From the NCBI RefSeq assembly GCF_019059575.1, contig NW_024881853.1, forward strand, positions 248,001 to 312,000: a DNA stretch of 64,000 nucleotides, read 5' to 3'. The translations under genes and the position numbers were made by a program. This document shows, one piece after another, positions 12,801-22,110 of this stretch. The notes under the pieces were generated by a model. That model did not search any database. It saw only the letters and a list, made by a program, of their open reading frames with translations, and was not told the DNA's origin. The stretch's first letter is position 1. Each line of letters starts with the position of its first letter. Origin of the DNA: Amphibalanus amphitrite. Taxonomy: Eukaryota; Arthropoda; Thecostraca; Balanomorpha; Balanidae.

Positions 12801-13669
12801 TACCTCTGTATCCGTTCTGCCGCGCCGCCTGCTCTCTGTCTGTCTCTGTATTCTGTCTCGTGTCACCGGTAACCCACCAGGAGCGGTACGCATGTGACCC
12901 CGCCGTATCACTGTGAGTAAGCGGCTACTGACGCGCCCCGGCACCGTCTGTGTGTCGCCGCAGGGACCCGCGATCCATCGTCGACTACCGGGACCTGGAC
13001 GCGCCGCCCGACGTTGACTTGTTGTAATTCCCACAGTCGCCGCCGACGACGACGACCACGTAGGTATCGAGGGTGCCGCCGGCGCCGCGCCGCGCCGCCT
13101 CGCGCCGACGTTTCCGCATTGAAAGAGGTGTCTCGTGGGCGAATCATTACCTTTGCGAGGGATTATCTATAGTTTGGTGCTATTAAATGGTGGTGGGAAA
13201 TTTTAAATACGCGTTTTATTTGATGATCGAAATTGGTGAACGTTTTGCGACATAAATGCTGAAGCGTCGCACATGCAATCTTTTTGGGGGCCGTAAAATA
13301 TTGCCTCACGAATGTGATTCATGATTCGACTTTCGAGCAGCTTCGTTCAGTGTTGAAACGCCGCACCCGAGGCGGCCCGGCGTCGCTGATTGGTCGCTGT
13401 GGACCAATCAGCGGCTGCGCCGGCCGCCATTGGTCGGCGGGCGCCGGCCGGTATCGCTGGTTGGCTACTGTTGACCAATCAGCGGCTGCCATTGGTGGAC
13501 GTCCGCCGGTCGGCGCCGCTGATTGGCTCCCGCCGTGTGACGCGGCGCCGCTGCACATACTGAGGGTCTCTGCTAACCTGCCCGTGTCTGTGTGTCCCGT
13601 TTCAGCCATGTGCGTCCTCTGAGCAGTTACCGGGACCTGGACGCACCGAAGGAGCTGGACGAGTTCTAG
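877..13669 (+). CDS. SRRT: ARS2/SRRT (Serrate RNA effector), 3' part of gene, nine joined exons
   Basis: Exons: 877-1017, 2586-2774, 3693-3860, 4120-4257, 7561-7672, 9921-10093, 10368-10531, 11005-11148, then a last exon (canonical choice 12964-13027). All junctions are GT-AG and the phases agree, giving about 430 residues. Recognised from ARS2 family blocks: [10 protein letters not shown] and [20 protein letters not shown] (end of the RRM-like domain), [53 protein letters not shown], the zinc-finger-like [20 protein letters not shown], then a Pro/Gly/Tyr/Arg-rich tail and a final YRDLDAP motif. ARS2 is a nuclear cofactor linking capped RNA and the cap-binding complex to RNA processing or decay. 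The gene is 5' partial: the family's N-terminal half is missing and exon 877 opens at an acceptor, so its ATG is internal. Introns carry transposons and splice-site duplications. Family certain; terminal-exon use is inferred. Confidence 0.94.
1018..2585. other. ARS2 intron; no gene seen, GTCT microsatellite near 3' end
   Basis: Noncoding. A (GTCT)n run lies at about 2431-2470. Further down, a roughly 55-bp GTGTGTTGGTCTCT segment is duplicated at about 2495-2580 and forms the T-rich tract before the acceptor at 2585. Confidence 0.6.
2775..3692. other. ARS2 intron; no supported exon
   Basis: GC-rich around 3040-3330, T-rich before the acceptor at 3692. An open frame at 3052-3258 resembles no family and is not needed, because the flanking exons join in phase 0. 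Confidence 0.55.
3852..4018 (+). repeat. Tandem copies of an ARS2 5' splice site (ctcatcaag|gt)
   Basis: The exon end ctcatcaag|gtgcgg (donor at 3861) is followed by ctcatcaag|gtacgg at 3909, ctcatcaatgtacgg at 3968 and ctcatcaatgtgtgg at 4001. The unit is 57-59 bp, then 33 bp. The second copy keeps a good donor (gtacgg); reading through to it meets TAG soon after the real donor. Confidence 0.8.
4258..5911. other. ARS2 intron, first part; no gene seen
   Basis: Just after the donor at 4258 there is a decayed copy of the exon end (ccagctcaaag|gt again as ccagcttaaag|gc at about 4288). The rest is unremarkable intron with a GC-rich patch at 4790-5000. Confidence 0.5.
5920..6208. mobile_element. 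hAT-like MITE made of GACTCC hexamers, with 8-bp target duplication
   Basis: It begins CAGGGCTGCGGAGTCG and ends with the exact inverse CGACTCCGCAGCCCTG. It is flanked on both sides by CTCCGTGC (5912-5919 and 6209-6216), an 8-bp duplication as hAT transposases make. The interior is GACTCC repeats and a second internal start (cagggctgcggagtcg at about 6069), so it is a dimer of the basic unit. No coding capacity. Confidence 0.88.
6217..7560. other. ARS2 intron, second part; nothing recognised
   Basis: AT-rich noncoding sequence with ordinary stop density and no inverted repeats that I could find, ending in the acceptor cctcag at 7560. Confidence 0.5.
7764..9663. mobile_element. 1.9-kb foldback element with about 450-bp imperfect arms
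   Basis: The ends are perfect inverted copies starting GGGGCATTCCACGATAGATC. Similarity continues inward in an imperfect way (for example CACCCTCATCTCTC at both ends, and gcaaaaaattag.aaggtgtt at about 8174 against its inverse at about 9215). ACCT flanks both sides (7760-7763 and 9664-9667), a possible 4-bp target duplication. The centre carries AGGTCA repeats and CRE-like TGACGTCA at about 8706 and 8717. No transposase is visible. It sits in the ARS2 intron 7673-9920. Confidence 0.82.
9830..9920 (+). repeat. Duplicated ARS2 3' splice site upstream of exon 9921
   Basis: The true exon start tccgcag|ttctgaaggacc (acceptor 9920) has an upstream copy tccgcag|ttgtgaaggacc (acceptor 9871), 49 bp earlier. 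More decayed versions lie at about 9832 and 9796. Between them lies GACCT-type pentamer sequence. Confidence 0.75.
10503..10715 (+). repeat. Three tandem copies of an ARS2 exon end and donor site
   Basis: cagccgggaccgccgccg...cacca|gtgcgtact occurs at 10503, 10579 and 10667 (periods 76 and 88). Each copy carries an identical GTGCGTACT donor, after 10531, 10607 and 10695. The first keeps the phase required by exon 11005. Confidence 0.85.
10716..11004. other. ARS2 intron tail with C-run
   Basis: Noncoding. A C-run at about 10980-10996 serves as the pyrimidine tract before the acceptor gctcgcag. Confidence 0.5.
11149..12297. other. ARS2 intron; long pyrimidine-rich stretch
   Basis: GTCACT/GTCACA repeats lie just after the donor (11175-11200). 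From about 11620 to 12240 the sense strand is strongly T/C-rich, with no exon signature. Confidence 0.5.
12298..12541 (+). CDS. SRRT: ARS2 alternative last exon J (proline-rich, no YRDLDAP tail)
   Basis: The acceptor cggacag ends at 12297. The upstream exon ends at 11148 with two bases of a codon; the first T here completes an Arg codon and the frame stays open for 80 residues to TGA. The product begins [20 protein letters not shown] and is rich in Pro, Gly and aromatics, like the preceding exon, then ends in [14 protein letters not shown]. Its composition fits the ARS2 C-terminal arm but the conserved YRDLDAP end is absent. No internal donor keeps phase with the later exons, so if used it is terminal. 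Transcript use is not shown by the sequence. Confidence 0.55.
12964..13027 (+). CDS. SRRT: ARS2 last exon K (canonical C-terminus)
   Basis: The acceptor cgccgcag precedes a 64-bp exon whose first G completes an Arg codon. It encodes [20 protein letters not shown] and stop, closely matching the conserved animal ARS2 end (DPR..., YRDLDAP, acidic VD, two hydrophobics). In studied animals this tail contacts the cap-binding complex. An ATTAAA at 13182-13187 is a plausible polyadenylation signal. Confidence 0.85.
13182..13187 (+). promoter_or_regulatory. Possible polyadenylation signal ATTAAA for ARS2 exon K
   Basis: ATTAAA lies about 155 bp after the exon K stop codon, followed by T/G-rich sequence. 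Common variant signal; position fits, cleavage not demonstrable. Confidence 0.35.
13389..13526. promoter_or_regulatory. Cluster of six CCAAT/ATTGG boxes between two ARS2 last exons
   Basis: ATTGG at 13389, 13429, 13491 and 13522 and CCAAT at 13404 and 13475, in a GC-rich block. Several sit in the same word (GACCAATCAGCGGC or its inverse), so the block contains hairpin-forming palindromes, for example CTGATTGGTC with GACCAATCAG 6 bp apart. Looks like a multi-site NF-Y-type module. Confidence 0.6.
13606..13669 (+). CDS. SRRT: ARS2 alternative last exon L (duplicate of K)
   Basis: The acceptor gtttcag ends at 13605. The exon is again exactly 64 bp, again adds one base to finish an Arg codon, and encodes [20 protein letters not shown] and stop. 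YRDLDAP is kept, but the flanks differ from exon K (basic/Ser start, KELDEF end). Equal length, phase and core motif point to tandem exon duplication with retained coding constraint. Confidence 0.75.
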
Positions 13670-14796
13670 GGGCCGCCGGCAGCCAGCATGTCGCCGCCGC
13701 CGGCCGGTGTTTTACCTGCGATTGTGCCGCCGCTGCTGTCTGAGGCGTCCCGCGCGGACGGGCCGAGCCGCCGCAGCGCGAGCAGCCGCCCGGAGCCGAG
13801 CGGGCGCCGCGGTGGCCGTCGATACTCCCGTGACCGATTTCACGTGTCAATACACTCACCCAAATGTCGCCAGTGTTTGTGTCGCTGAGACTGCAGCTTC
13901 TGACGTACCGCCGCGTGCGATCCGTGGGTAGCGAACACCGATGGCCGTATGCAAACCCGAACGAAGCCGGTGCTGGGAGTCGCACTGAATCCCATTTAGC
14001 GGAGCTATTCAGAAAGCATTCGGCCGGTACGAGTCAATGTGTTCACTTGTTCGGAACGTTTGCATCGTTTTATATCGAGATCGATAGGCTGCAGTGCCGC
14101 ACATATGTCTGCGGCAGTGCGTTTGGCGAGTACATTTACGACCGTAGCCCCGTCGGGGGCAGTGTCAATAAGACCGTTATCTTTCGCTCACGTCATGTGG
14201 CCGTGGTTTGGCTGCGTACGGATCCGCGAGCCGATCTTCCGTAAGTGGCTGAGCCTGAAGGCGATTATTTTTCTTCTCGTATTCCGAATCGAGAACTCAA
14301 TGTCAGATGGAGTTGGTGGGCGCCGGGCGGGGGCCGGACCTCCCCGTGCCCGTGTTATGGCCGGAGGCCGGCCTCCTCTGATACACATGCGCCAGCGCCC
14401 CAGCTGCTGCCACTCGGTGACAACTTGGCGTTGGGGGATTTCACCGCTGCCAACTTTGGCGGAGTGTTGGCGTATATCCGCCCAGAAATAGGCATATCGG
14501 AGAAGCCTATTTTCATGCACACTGTGTTTTAAAGCTCTTTTCACGGTTTCATCTCAATTTTTACGAATGATATTGCTCATGAGATTTTCAGAAAATGCAA
14601 AATCACCAGGTTTAACGTTTTAATCGAAATTGTTAAGGCAATGTTAGGCCGTTTATTTTATAGCCAAAGAATAAATAGGCGAATTCTAGCCTAGATATGG
14701 CACACGAAAGGGAAAGTTATTTGGTGCTCCAGAGACGCTTGCCGGCGCTGTGTTCTTTGCGGCCGACTCCCGTGAGAGCGCCGGGCTTCCAGCAAG
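13670..14796. other. ARS2 3' flank and TRAM1 upstream region
   Basis: About 1.1 kb between genes on the same strand. AATAAA at 14670-14675 is the only canonical polyadenylation word I see after exon L. The region must also hold the TRAM1 promoter; no TATA box was evident. Confidence 0.4.
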
Positions 14797-17700
14797 ATGG
14801 GACCGAAAGGAAGAAAATCAGCGAAAAGTCCACCTATTTTCAGCCATGAATTTATCATCCAAAATCATGAAGATATTGTGTCCTGCATCGCAATGGTGTT
14901 TATTGTGGGATTGATGTTCCAGGTGAGCTTGAAAATGTGGCTCACTCATCGTCCATATGCTAGAGGTTTTTCATGAGCTTGTTTAGTGTTAGGAGCTCAT
15001 AAACCTTAACATGCATTTATTCAGTGGATTTAGAATGTTTTCAATCATATTGAGGGTTTAAAAGATTATTGTTTTTAATGTCATTGACTGTTTTTGGGGG
15101 TTAGAGGTTTGCTGGGGATGGTTGGCTTCCATGGCTCGAGGCTCTTATGCTATTGCTACCTACCACCTTACCTACCTACCTTTAGTGCTTGATTATCAAG
15201 TGCATAATTTTGCTGCTGGTCTTTTCAATTAATAGTTTTGATTATTAGCTAGCTTCTAGGGATCAGTGAGAAACTAATAGGACTAGGTACCTATATCTGG
15301 AACGGCTCCGGCCCGCTTATTAGCACTGCCAATGGCTGCGACAGCTGACCCGACCTACCACAGCTCTGGACTGGACCACACTCATTTATTCTAGTTATGT
15401 CGCCAGGTGGCGGTACCTTGAGTTAAGCACCAGCTTTTGCACCACCAGCTGGACTTAGTGTTCACTTCCATTATATGTTTAATAAATGTATTTTCTTGTT
15501 TCATTGTTGAATGAAGCTGGTTCCCTGTGAATGGGCAGTTACTGCTTTCATTGGGCCCTTTTGCAGGCAATGGTAGCATCGCATTGAACCAGTGTGCAAA
15601 TGAATATGATCCTTTGATTACTACTGACTCATACTATCCTCTTTTCAGGTAACATCTCCATTTGCCACAAAATTTATTGCTCTCCAGCACAATGTCACCA
15701 TCGAGAATGAGAACGAGCCTCCAGTGTTCCTGTATACCAATGGTATCCAGGACCTGTGCGTCATCTTCTTCTACTTCCTCATCTGCATTGTTATCCATGC
15801 CATCGTCCAGGAGTTTGTTATTGATGTAAGTATTTTCAATGCATTCTGGGTTTACAACTATCATGAACTTTAGTACTAGAATTAGTAGATAGGTACTACT
15901 GCTTCCAGAGTGCTGATTATTGGTGTATAAGCATAAATAATATGCTATAATATTGTTGCGGCCCTGGTGGCGCAGTCGGTTAGGGCGTCGACCCGCGGTG
16001 CGGGCGGTGCCGGGTTCGGGTTTGATTCCCGGTTCCGCTCGTTCTCCGCGGGCGCCGTCCCCGCCTGTGTCACCAGGTGTGGGGTAGGCTCCGACTTCAG
16101 CCGTAGCCTGGGGGGTGGGAAAGATGACCGGGAGGAGGAGGAGCACGAGGAGGAGGTAAATGGGAAAATAAGTGCCCGTTGGAGGGAGGCCTGAATAAAA
16201 AAGTCTGATGTGGACACTATCTATTGACCATGTCAATCTTTTTAAGGTACTATCATTTTAAAAAGCAATGGATTTTCCATCCTTATTGTATGTTTTTTTT
16301 TCTTCAGAAAATCAATAAGAAGATGCACCGGAGCAAGACGCGTCACAGCCGGTTCACCGAGTCTGGTCAGCTGCTTGTGTTCTACCTGACTTCGGTGGCC
16401 TGGGGAGGACACATCATATTCAGGTAGGGTGACACCCACTTCAACTGCCTGCTTCCAAAGGGCAGGCTTTTATATACATTACTTTCTTTTTCATCACATC
16501 TTGGCAAATGGCTTGTCAGTCAAATGTACCATGTGCTGTTGAACTCGCCTGTTCAACTCACCTGTTTGGGGTTCCCTTGGTCTGAGAGTAGCCTAATGAG
16601 AAGAGGAATAGAGAAGGGAAGGAACCCGCATAGAAAGAGCTCGCCCGGTGTATGAGAGCACATCCAAACGGGAAAGTGAGCCCACAATCATGCCAAACAG
16701 ATAATTAGGGTGTATGAATACAAACAGCAGCATATCATAATCGGAACACAGTTTACAGTCATGGAACACTAATTGATTAAAATCTGCATTTAAGGCTGAC
16801 CTGAAACAAATATAGCATCGTGTCATGGTCTCCCTTGCTAAGTTTAATGATGACGGGTGTTTTTTTTCAGGGAGAACATTTTGACCAACATCAGCTCGCT
16901 GTGGGAGAACTACCCGGAGGGCCACACCCAGATGGCCTTCATGTACAAATTCTTCTTCATCACGCAGATCTCCTACTGGCTGCACACTTTCCCCGAGCTC
17001 TACTTCCAGAAGGTACGTCATGTGCCGGTCCCGTGCCGGTACACACGCTCCCCCGGCCTGAACTTCAGAAGGTACAGTCCCCGCTGCCGGCGTAGTTTGC
17101 CAATAACGGCAGTCGCTCGAGGGAAAGTGTTCATGCGTCGTGCCTGTCGGGTACAGTGCCTGTTCGTGGGTCCCGCAGTGTGCACGGTATCTCCCCGTGC
17201 CCGGAAGTTTATATCCCGCCGCCTTAGAGCCCCTTATCTGAGACCGGATCTAGCCTGCAGCGTGCTCGCTCATAGCAGAGCTTAGATCGATATTTCCCTG
17301 TACGGCTCTCTGCGGCCGGCGCGTGGACGGGCCGGCCGGCCGGTGGAAAACGTCGACATGAGTGACCGTCATTTCATTTACTTTTTAGAATCATGCAAAT
17401 CAAAATTTAACTCGTGTTTGCTGTCTCTCACTAACACTGGTCTCCCATTCCATCAACATTGTTTACCCAATTAAATGGACCGAACAAAAGTTTCCGCTCA
17501 CTGTAGATAACGATTATCGTTTCTTTTGTCTGCGCCGTGCGCTAGCATATTGAGTTTGTGACTCCCGCCCCGCGGCACCGTCAGGTCCGGAAGGAGGACT
17601 GGCCGGCTCGCATCCAGTACGCTGTGCTCTACCTGGTGTTCATCACCACCGCCTACGTCACCAAGTGAGTGTCAAGAGTCCCACTGTGCCCTCTGAGTGA

Positions 17701-20700
17701 GTGTCAGAGTGCCGCTGGGTCCCCTGTGTGAGTGTCAGAGTCCCGCTTTGTCCCATGTGTGAGTGTCCGGAGTCCGTTAGGTCCCCGAGTGAGAGTTGGG
17801 ATGCCGGTGGTGTTCACTGATCTGAGCGAGTGTTTGGATCCGAAGCGTAAAGGTCCTGGCCTACCAGGTCTCCTGAATCACTGCCAGGGCCAATTGGGTC
17901 CCTAAGGGAGAGTTCGGATCCCGGTGGGTCCCCTGAGTCAGTGTCCATGGTCCTTTGGGTCTCCCGTTCGGTACGCGCCGCAGTCCTGTCGACTCAGTTC
18001 GTCCGACCGTGGCCGACCGCCGTGGGAGCGCACACCTGGGTGATATCGGTGCGCTCAGTGTACCGTGTAAGACGCACGTGGTGTCTGAGAAGTTATATCG
18101 GTGCGCAATGTACGGTATAAGACCCGTGTGGGCGGGATTAATTGGAGACTGAACGGGAGGGCTGTCGGTACCGGGTAATAGGACTCGGGAAGGTTGGGTA
18201 TTGATGGATGTACCGTGTGATTACATCCAGCTGTCGGAAGTTGATATTTAATGGTTCACTGGATTATTAGTCAGGTATTGGGTGTAATGAATATTTGATG
18301 TATTTGACATGCATTGACTATTTGCACAATGTGCACCCTTCCAGCGACCGAACTTTTTCTTCATCCTTTGTCCGATATCCGACAGACAGCCTCTGGCCCT
18401 ATTTCTGGCCTCCCTCTGACCCTGTGCCTCCCACAGTCTGACCCGTGTCTGACCTCCCTGACCCCGTGCCCCCCGCAGTCTGACCCGCGTGGCGCTGGTG
18501 CTGCTAGTCATCCACTACACGGTCGAGGCGGTGGTGCACGCCTCCAGGCTGCTGCACTTCGCCGACAAAACCGAGATGGCCGCCAAAGGTGAGACCCCAC
18601 CCGACCTACCTCCCCGGGACGAACGGCTGCTGAGGGATTCTACTGCAGCTGGTGGCCCGTTCTCGCTGATTGTGAACAGTCGAGGGGCGCTTTTCCGCTC
18701 CATTTCTCGCCTTCTGTAGCTGTCTCAGTGTTTTCACACGATATCGTGACACAGTCATGCTCTGTTGTTTCGTCACTACTGTCGCTGCCCCGTTCTGCGG
18801 GCGGGTCGGTGGCCCTTCTCGGTGACTCGCCTCACTATCTCCGTGTGTTACCTGGGTCGGCCGCCAGGGGACTGTCACTAGCGACCTCTGTCGGTGCGGT
18901 AATCAGATGGAGGGTAGGTGTGGGTCACGACTGGGGACGCCCGCCTCACCTGTTCCGCTAAATTGAGATGTGATGGGCTGGGCTGCTGGTCCCACTTTGT
19001 CCCCCGGGCCCTGGGTCGATTGTATTACGTGAAGTTGTGATTGATTTGCATGTGATAGCAGTTTGTCATACTCTTGTGTGGTTTTTTCGCGTGCTCCTTC
19101 CGTCTCGAACTAAAATGTTCTGTGCCGTCCTGACTTATTTTAGCAGTCCATCCCTTGCTAACCGTTCTGTGAACTGACGTACAACAGAATCGTTCTGACG
19201 TGCTGTCCGGCACTGATGTGCTTTGTCCCTTACTGACTCTCTTTTGTCTTGCCGTCGGCAGGTGTCCTGCTGTTTAACGTGCTGTTCACGCTGTACTGAC
19301 GCTGTGTCCGCCGCCGGCAGGGTTCCTGCTGTTTAACGTACTGTTCACACTGGCTCGCCTCTCCACCATCGTGCTCTCGGTGCTGACCTTCTGGTTCGGT
19401 CTGGCGCGCTCCGAGAACCCGGGTCTCGACCTGGCCACCGGCAACTTCAACACCTACCTGGTCAGGTGAGTCGAGCTCCAAACGGCCTGTGGCATCCTGG
19501 CGACTCCGTGCTCTGTGACTGTAGGAGGCTCCTTGACTCATGGACCAGGACCGCGGAGGCGATGGTTTTTCGATGACTCTGACCCCGTCTGGACAGAACT
19601 GACGACCGACCGACTCCGACTCCAACTCCACAGCCCTGGCCTGGACCCCCGACTTTCTGGTTTTTCCCCAATGAAGTGCTCGGTATGAGCTGTGATGACC
19701 ATACCAGCTGTCGCAATGAGCGTGATGACCCCATTTTGTCTCACTGCCTGAGCCCTGTACTGTTGTGCCCTGCCGCTTGTCTGTGCCCCGTGCTGACCCC
19801 TGCCGTGTCCGTGTTCCGCGCAGGGTCAACTGTCTGGCGGGCATCTGCCTGCTGCAGGCCTGGATGATGTGGCACTTCATCACCTACCACCTGCGGCGCA
19901 TGCGCGAACAGGCGGCCCTCAAACCGGCCCCCAAGAAGGCCGCGCCCGCCAAGAAGGATAAGAAGCCCAAGGAGAAGAAGAGTGAGTACCGTTGATGGAA
20001 GATGAAAAACAGTAGGAAAGTAGCTTAGAAGGCATGGCGTCTGTGACTGTCTTACTCTCGTTGCACTACTACGCCTATTTACCGCCTATGTGGGTACGGC
20101 TAATTACTAACGTTTTATTTGATAACGGGTGTTAAAAATGTGCTCTAAAGAATTGTTCAGATTTTTGCGTGGTTCTTTCTGAAACATCACCATAAACTAA
20201 CGTTTTAGGGGAAATTTGTGAAAGCACTAACTAAATTCGGAGACATAACGATCATTTCTTCTGCGTCAGCCGTCAGTGTCGGTGCTGGGGGGACGTAAAT
20301 TATCAGTGTCTTCGGAATTCTTCACACTATCTGTCGTGTGCATGTCCATTAACTTTTCTCAATCATGCAATAACTAATCTGTATCTCTTCTCTTTCTCTT
20401 GGTTTGCTTGGATTAGAATAATGAATGCTTAAACTACCAGTATAGTGACATGTTTTGCAGTTTTAATGTTGCCTTAAAGGGAGATAATGACCTTTTTCCA
20501 CAAAATCTGAGTTAGGACCATTTTCTGACAAAACACAACAAGTTATAATGTAAATTAAAACCATTTTGCTCAATTCGGTACCTTGCCGCAAATATCTCAA
20601 CTTGAAGTCACGTTAGCGGGGAGCGCTGAAAATGACCGTTGAATAAGTACTCACATCACTTTTTGGTACTTGCATGTAATTTTGTAAAATGAGCGTATTC

Positions 20701-22110
20701 CTTACATTTGATCTTCATCACATCTAGTTAGTTAATGGTCGTCTATAGTGCCTTCAAAAGATATTCATGGTTTGGGGGTGGTTTACGTCTAAATTTACGC
20801 AACTATTTTTCCTGTTCATCATCTGAGGCCATATGCTGCTATTTTAGTAGCAACGACTCAATTTTGAATCGGTCCCGCCGACTGCACAATAAAAGAAGAT
20901 AGATACAACACTTTTGCGGCATCACTGAAAAACTTATGCAGAACTGTTATCAAAATTCTCATAACACCGTTCGACAAACCTGAAGTCTTTTTGAAATAAA
21001 TATGCTTGTATTTTTCGCTTCAGGCTCTGAGGCCAAAATAATGAATTTCGTAGTCGCAATCGCAAGATTTGGCTGCGTTTCTGGCGCATGCCGTTCATTT
21101 GTGGCGCAAAATAATACTTGGAAACAAAGAAGAGTAGGCACTATGTACCCCCGAATTAGAATCTAATTAATTATAAACCGAATTAACTCTAATTCAAATT
21201 AGAATCCTTACAACCAAGCAACGACAAGGCGATAACATAAACAAAAACCCAAGCGTCGCTGTTTGAAACAAAAGCGCCATATACTGCGACTTTTTTTATA
21301 GAGAAGGACAACGCATTTCGTTGGGTGTTACAAGTACTGCAAGTACTGCTTCTTTTTTGCAAAAATAAAAACCTTTTTCACATACGAAAATGTGCTAGGA
21401 AATTTTCATATTTTATAGAAACTACAGTAGAAATAGTATAGATGTCGAGTAATTTTTATTTAAGAAAAAAGAAAGCTCATTATCTCCCTTTAAGGGCTGA
21501 CGATACATATATTGACGCGATCGCCAAGCTGTGCGACGCATCTCGCACAGAAATAATCATGAAGCTGTGTACTCTTTGGCTATCTCAGTACGAAAATTTA
21601 CAGTCTGCTTTGGCAGTTTCTTGTCAATTTGATTTAGAGCACCCTACACCGCAACCGCTTCAGCCTAACACTGACACGTGGCTGGTCTGTGCCGCTAGAG
21701 TTTTTTTTTTCAAGTTTACACATGGGGTCTTTATTTTGCGTTGGCCTAAGCAGACTAATTTTTGGTCACCTTTTCTCGCCCTGGCGTTGTTATAGTTTTG
21801 CCAGCCGCCTGCGGGCTCCCCCTCCTTCCGCCTAGCACCGGTAGTGCTTGGAGCCGCCTCTAGATGTCGCGGCTGTCTGTCCCACTGGCTGGCTCTCGCC
21901 GCCTCTAGATGTCGCGGCTGTCTGTCCCACGGCTGGCTCTCTGTCTCCGCTATCTCTCTGTTTTCTGCATGCTTCCCGTCTCTCTTTGCAGCGTAACTGG
22001 CTGACGCGCGGGTGTTTCTCCCTGTAGGCAAGAAACAGCTGGACGAGGATGTCTCCGAGCTGCCCGAGGTCGATCAGAACACTAAGAAGCAGCTGAGACA
22101 GCGCAAGTAG
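14797..22110 (+). CDS. TRAM1: TRAM1, translocating chain-associated membrane protein
   Basis: Nine exons: 14797-14922, 15649-15825, 16308-16423, 16871-17012, 17585-17664, 18479-18588, 19321-19465, 19824-19981, 22028-22110; 1,137 nt, 378 aa, close to the vertebrate length. It acts in the ER membrane beside Sec61, helping nascent chains insert. The start [10 protein letters not shown] is the family's basic N-terminus and sits in context caagATGG. About eight hydrophobic spans can be read, roughly at residues 26-46, 76-98, 120-138, 160-177, 197-212, 215-231, 252-280 and 301-325, in a TRAM/TLC arrangement. N57 (NVT) is a sequon after the first membrane span, where TRAM1 is glycosylated. The tail is a Lys-rich cytosolic segment ending KKQLRQRK. 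Edges of exons 4, 5, 6 and 7 have duplicated or decayed copies in adjacent intron. Introns 2 and 8 hold a SINE and a TTAA element. Confidence 0.96.
15957..16205 (+). mobile_element. tRNA-derived SINE in TRAM1 intron 2
   Basis: The head gccctggtggcgcagtcggt contains a Pol III A box (tggcgcagtcgg fits TRGYNNARNNGG). About 45 bp later comes a B box, ggtttgattcc. The tRNA-like head is followed by an unrelated body and an A-rich end, aataaaaaag at about 16194. Only one copy in this window. Confidence 0.8.
17665..17815 (+). repeat. Roughly 31-bp repeats seeded at the TRAM1 exon 5 donor
   Basis: The intron opens with GTGAGTGTCAAGAGTCCC. GTGAGTGTCAGAGT-like units recur at about 17697, 17728 and 17759, with a weaker one at 17786, so several extra GTGAGT donor words follow the real one. 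Confidence 0.7.
18431..18478 (+). repeat. Duplicated acceptor at TRAM1 exon 6
   Basis: ccacag|tctgacccg (acceptor 18436) precedes the true cccgcag|tctgacccg (acceptor 18478) by 42 bp, an in-frame distance. Using the first acceptor gives ctg acc cgt gtc tga, an immediate stop. Confidence 0.75.
19247..19320 (+). repeat. Duplicated acceptor and exon start at TRAM1 exon 7
   Basis: cggcag|gtgtcctgctgtttaacg (acceptor 19261) lies 59 bp before the true ccggcag|ggttcctgctgtttaacg. The first copy would read [12 protein letters not shown] then TGA, against the true [15 protein letters not shown]. It is thus a partial exon copy with a built-in stop. Confidence 0.82.
20474..21493. mobile_element. TTAA-flanked MITE, 1,020 bp, in TRAM1 intron 8
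   Basis: The ends are perfect 17-bp inverted repeats including the TTAA: TTAAAGGGAGATAATGA at 20474-20490 and its inverse at 21477-21493. TTAA target preference suggests piggyBac-type mobilisation. The interior is AT-rich with no transposase. Confidence 0.85.
21840..21950 (+). repeat. Tandem duplication in TRAM1 intron 8
   Basis: gccgcctctagatgtcgcgg followed by ctgtctgtcccac is present twice about 47 bp apart, just upstream of the last exon. Confidence 0.7.

Noticed and set aside
15957..16045. Functional tRNA gene
   Set aside because: A and B boxes are present but the arms do not form a proper cloverleaf and a SINE body follows, so it is called a SINE.
15634..16236. 200-aa minus-strand open frame
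   Set aside because: Antisense to TRAM1 exon 2 and the SINE; no recognisable domain.
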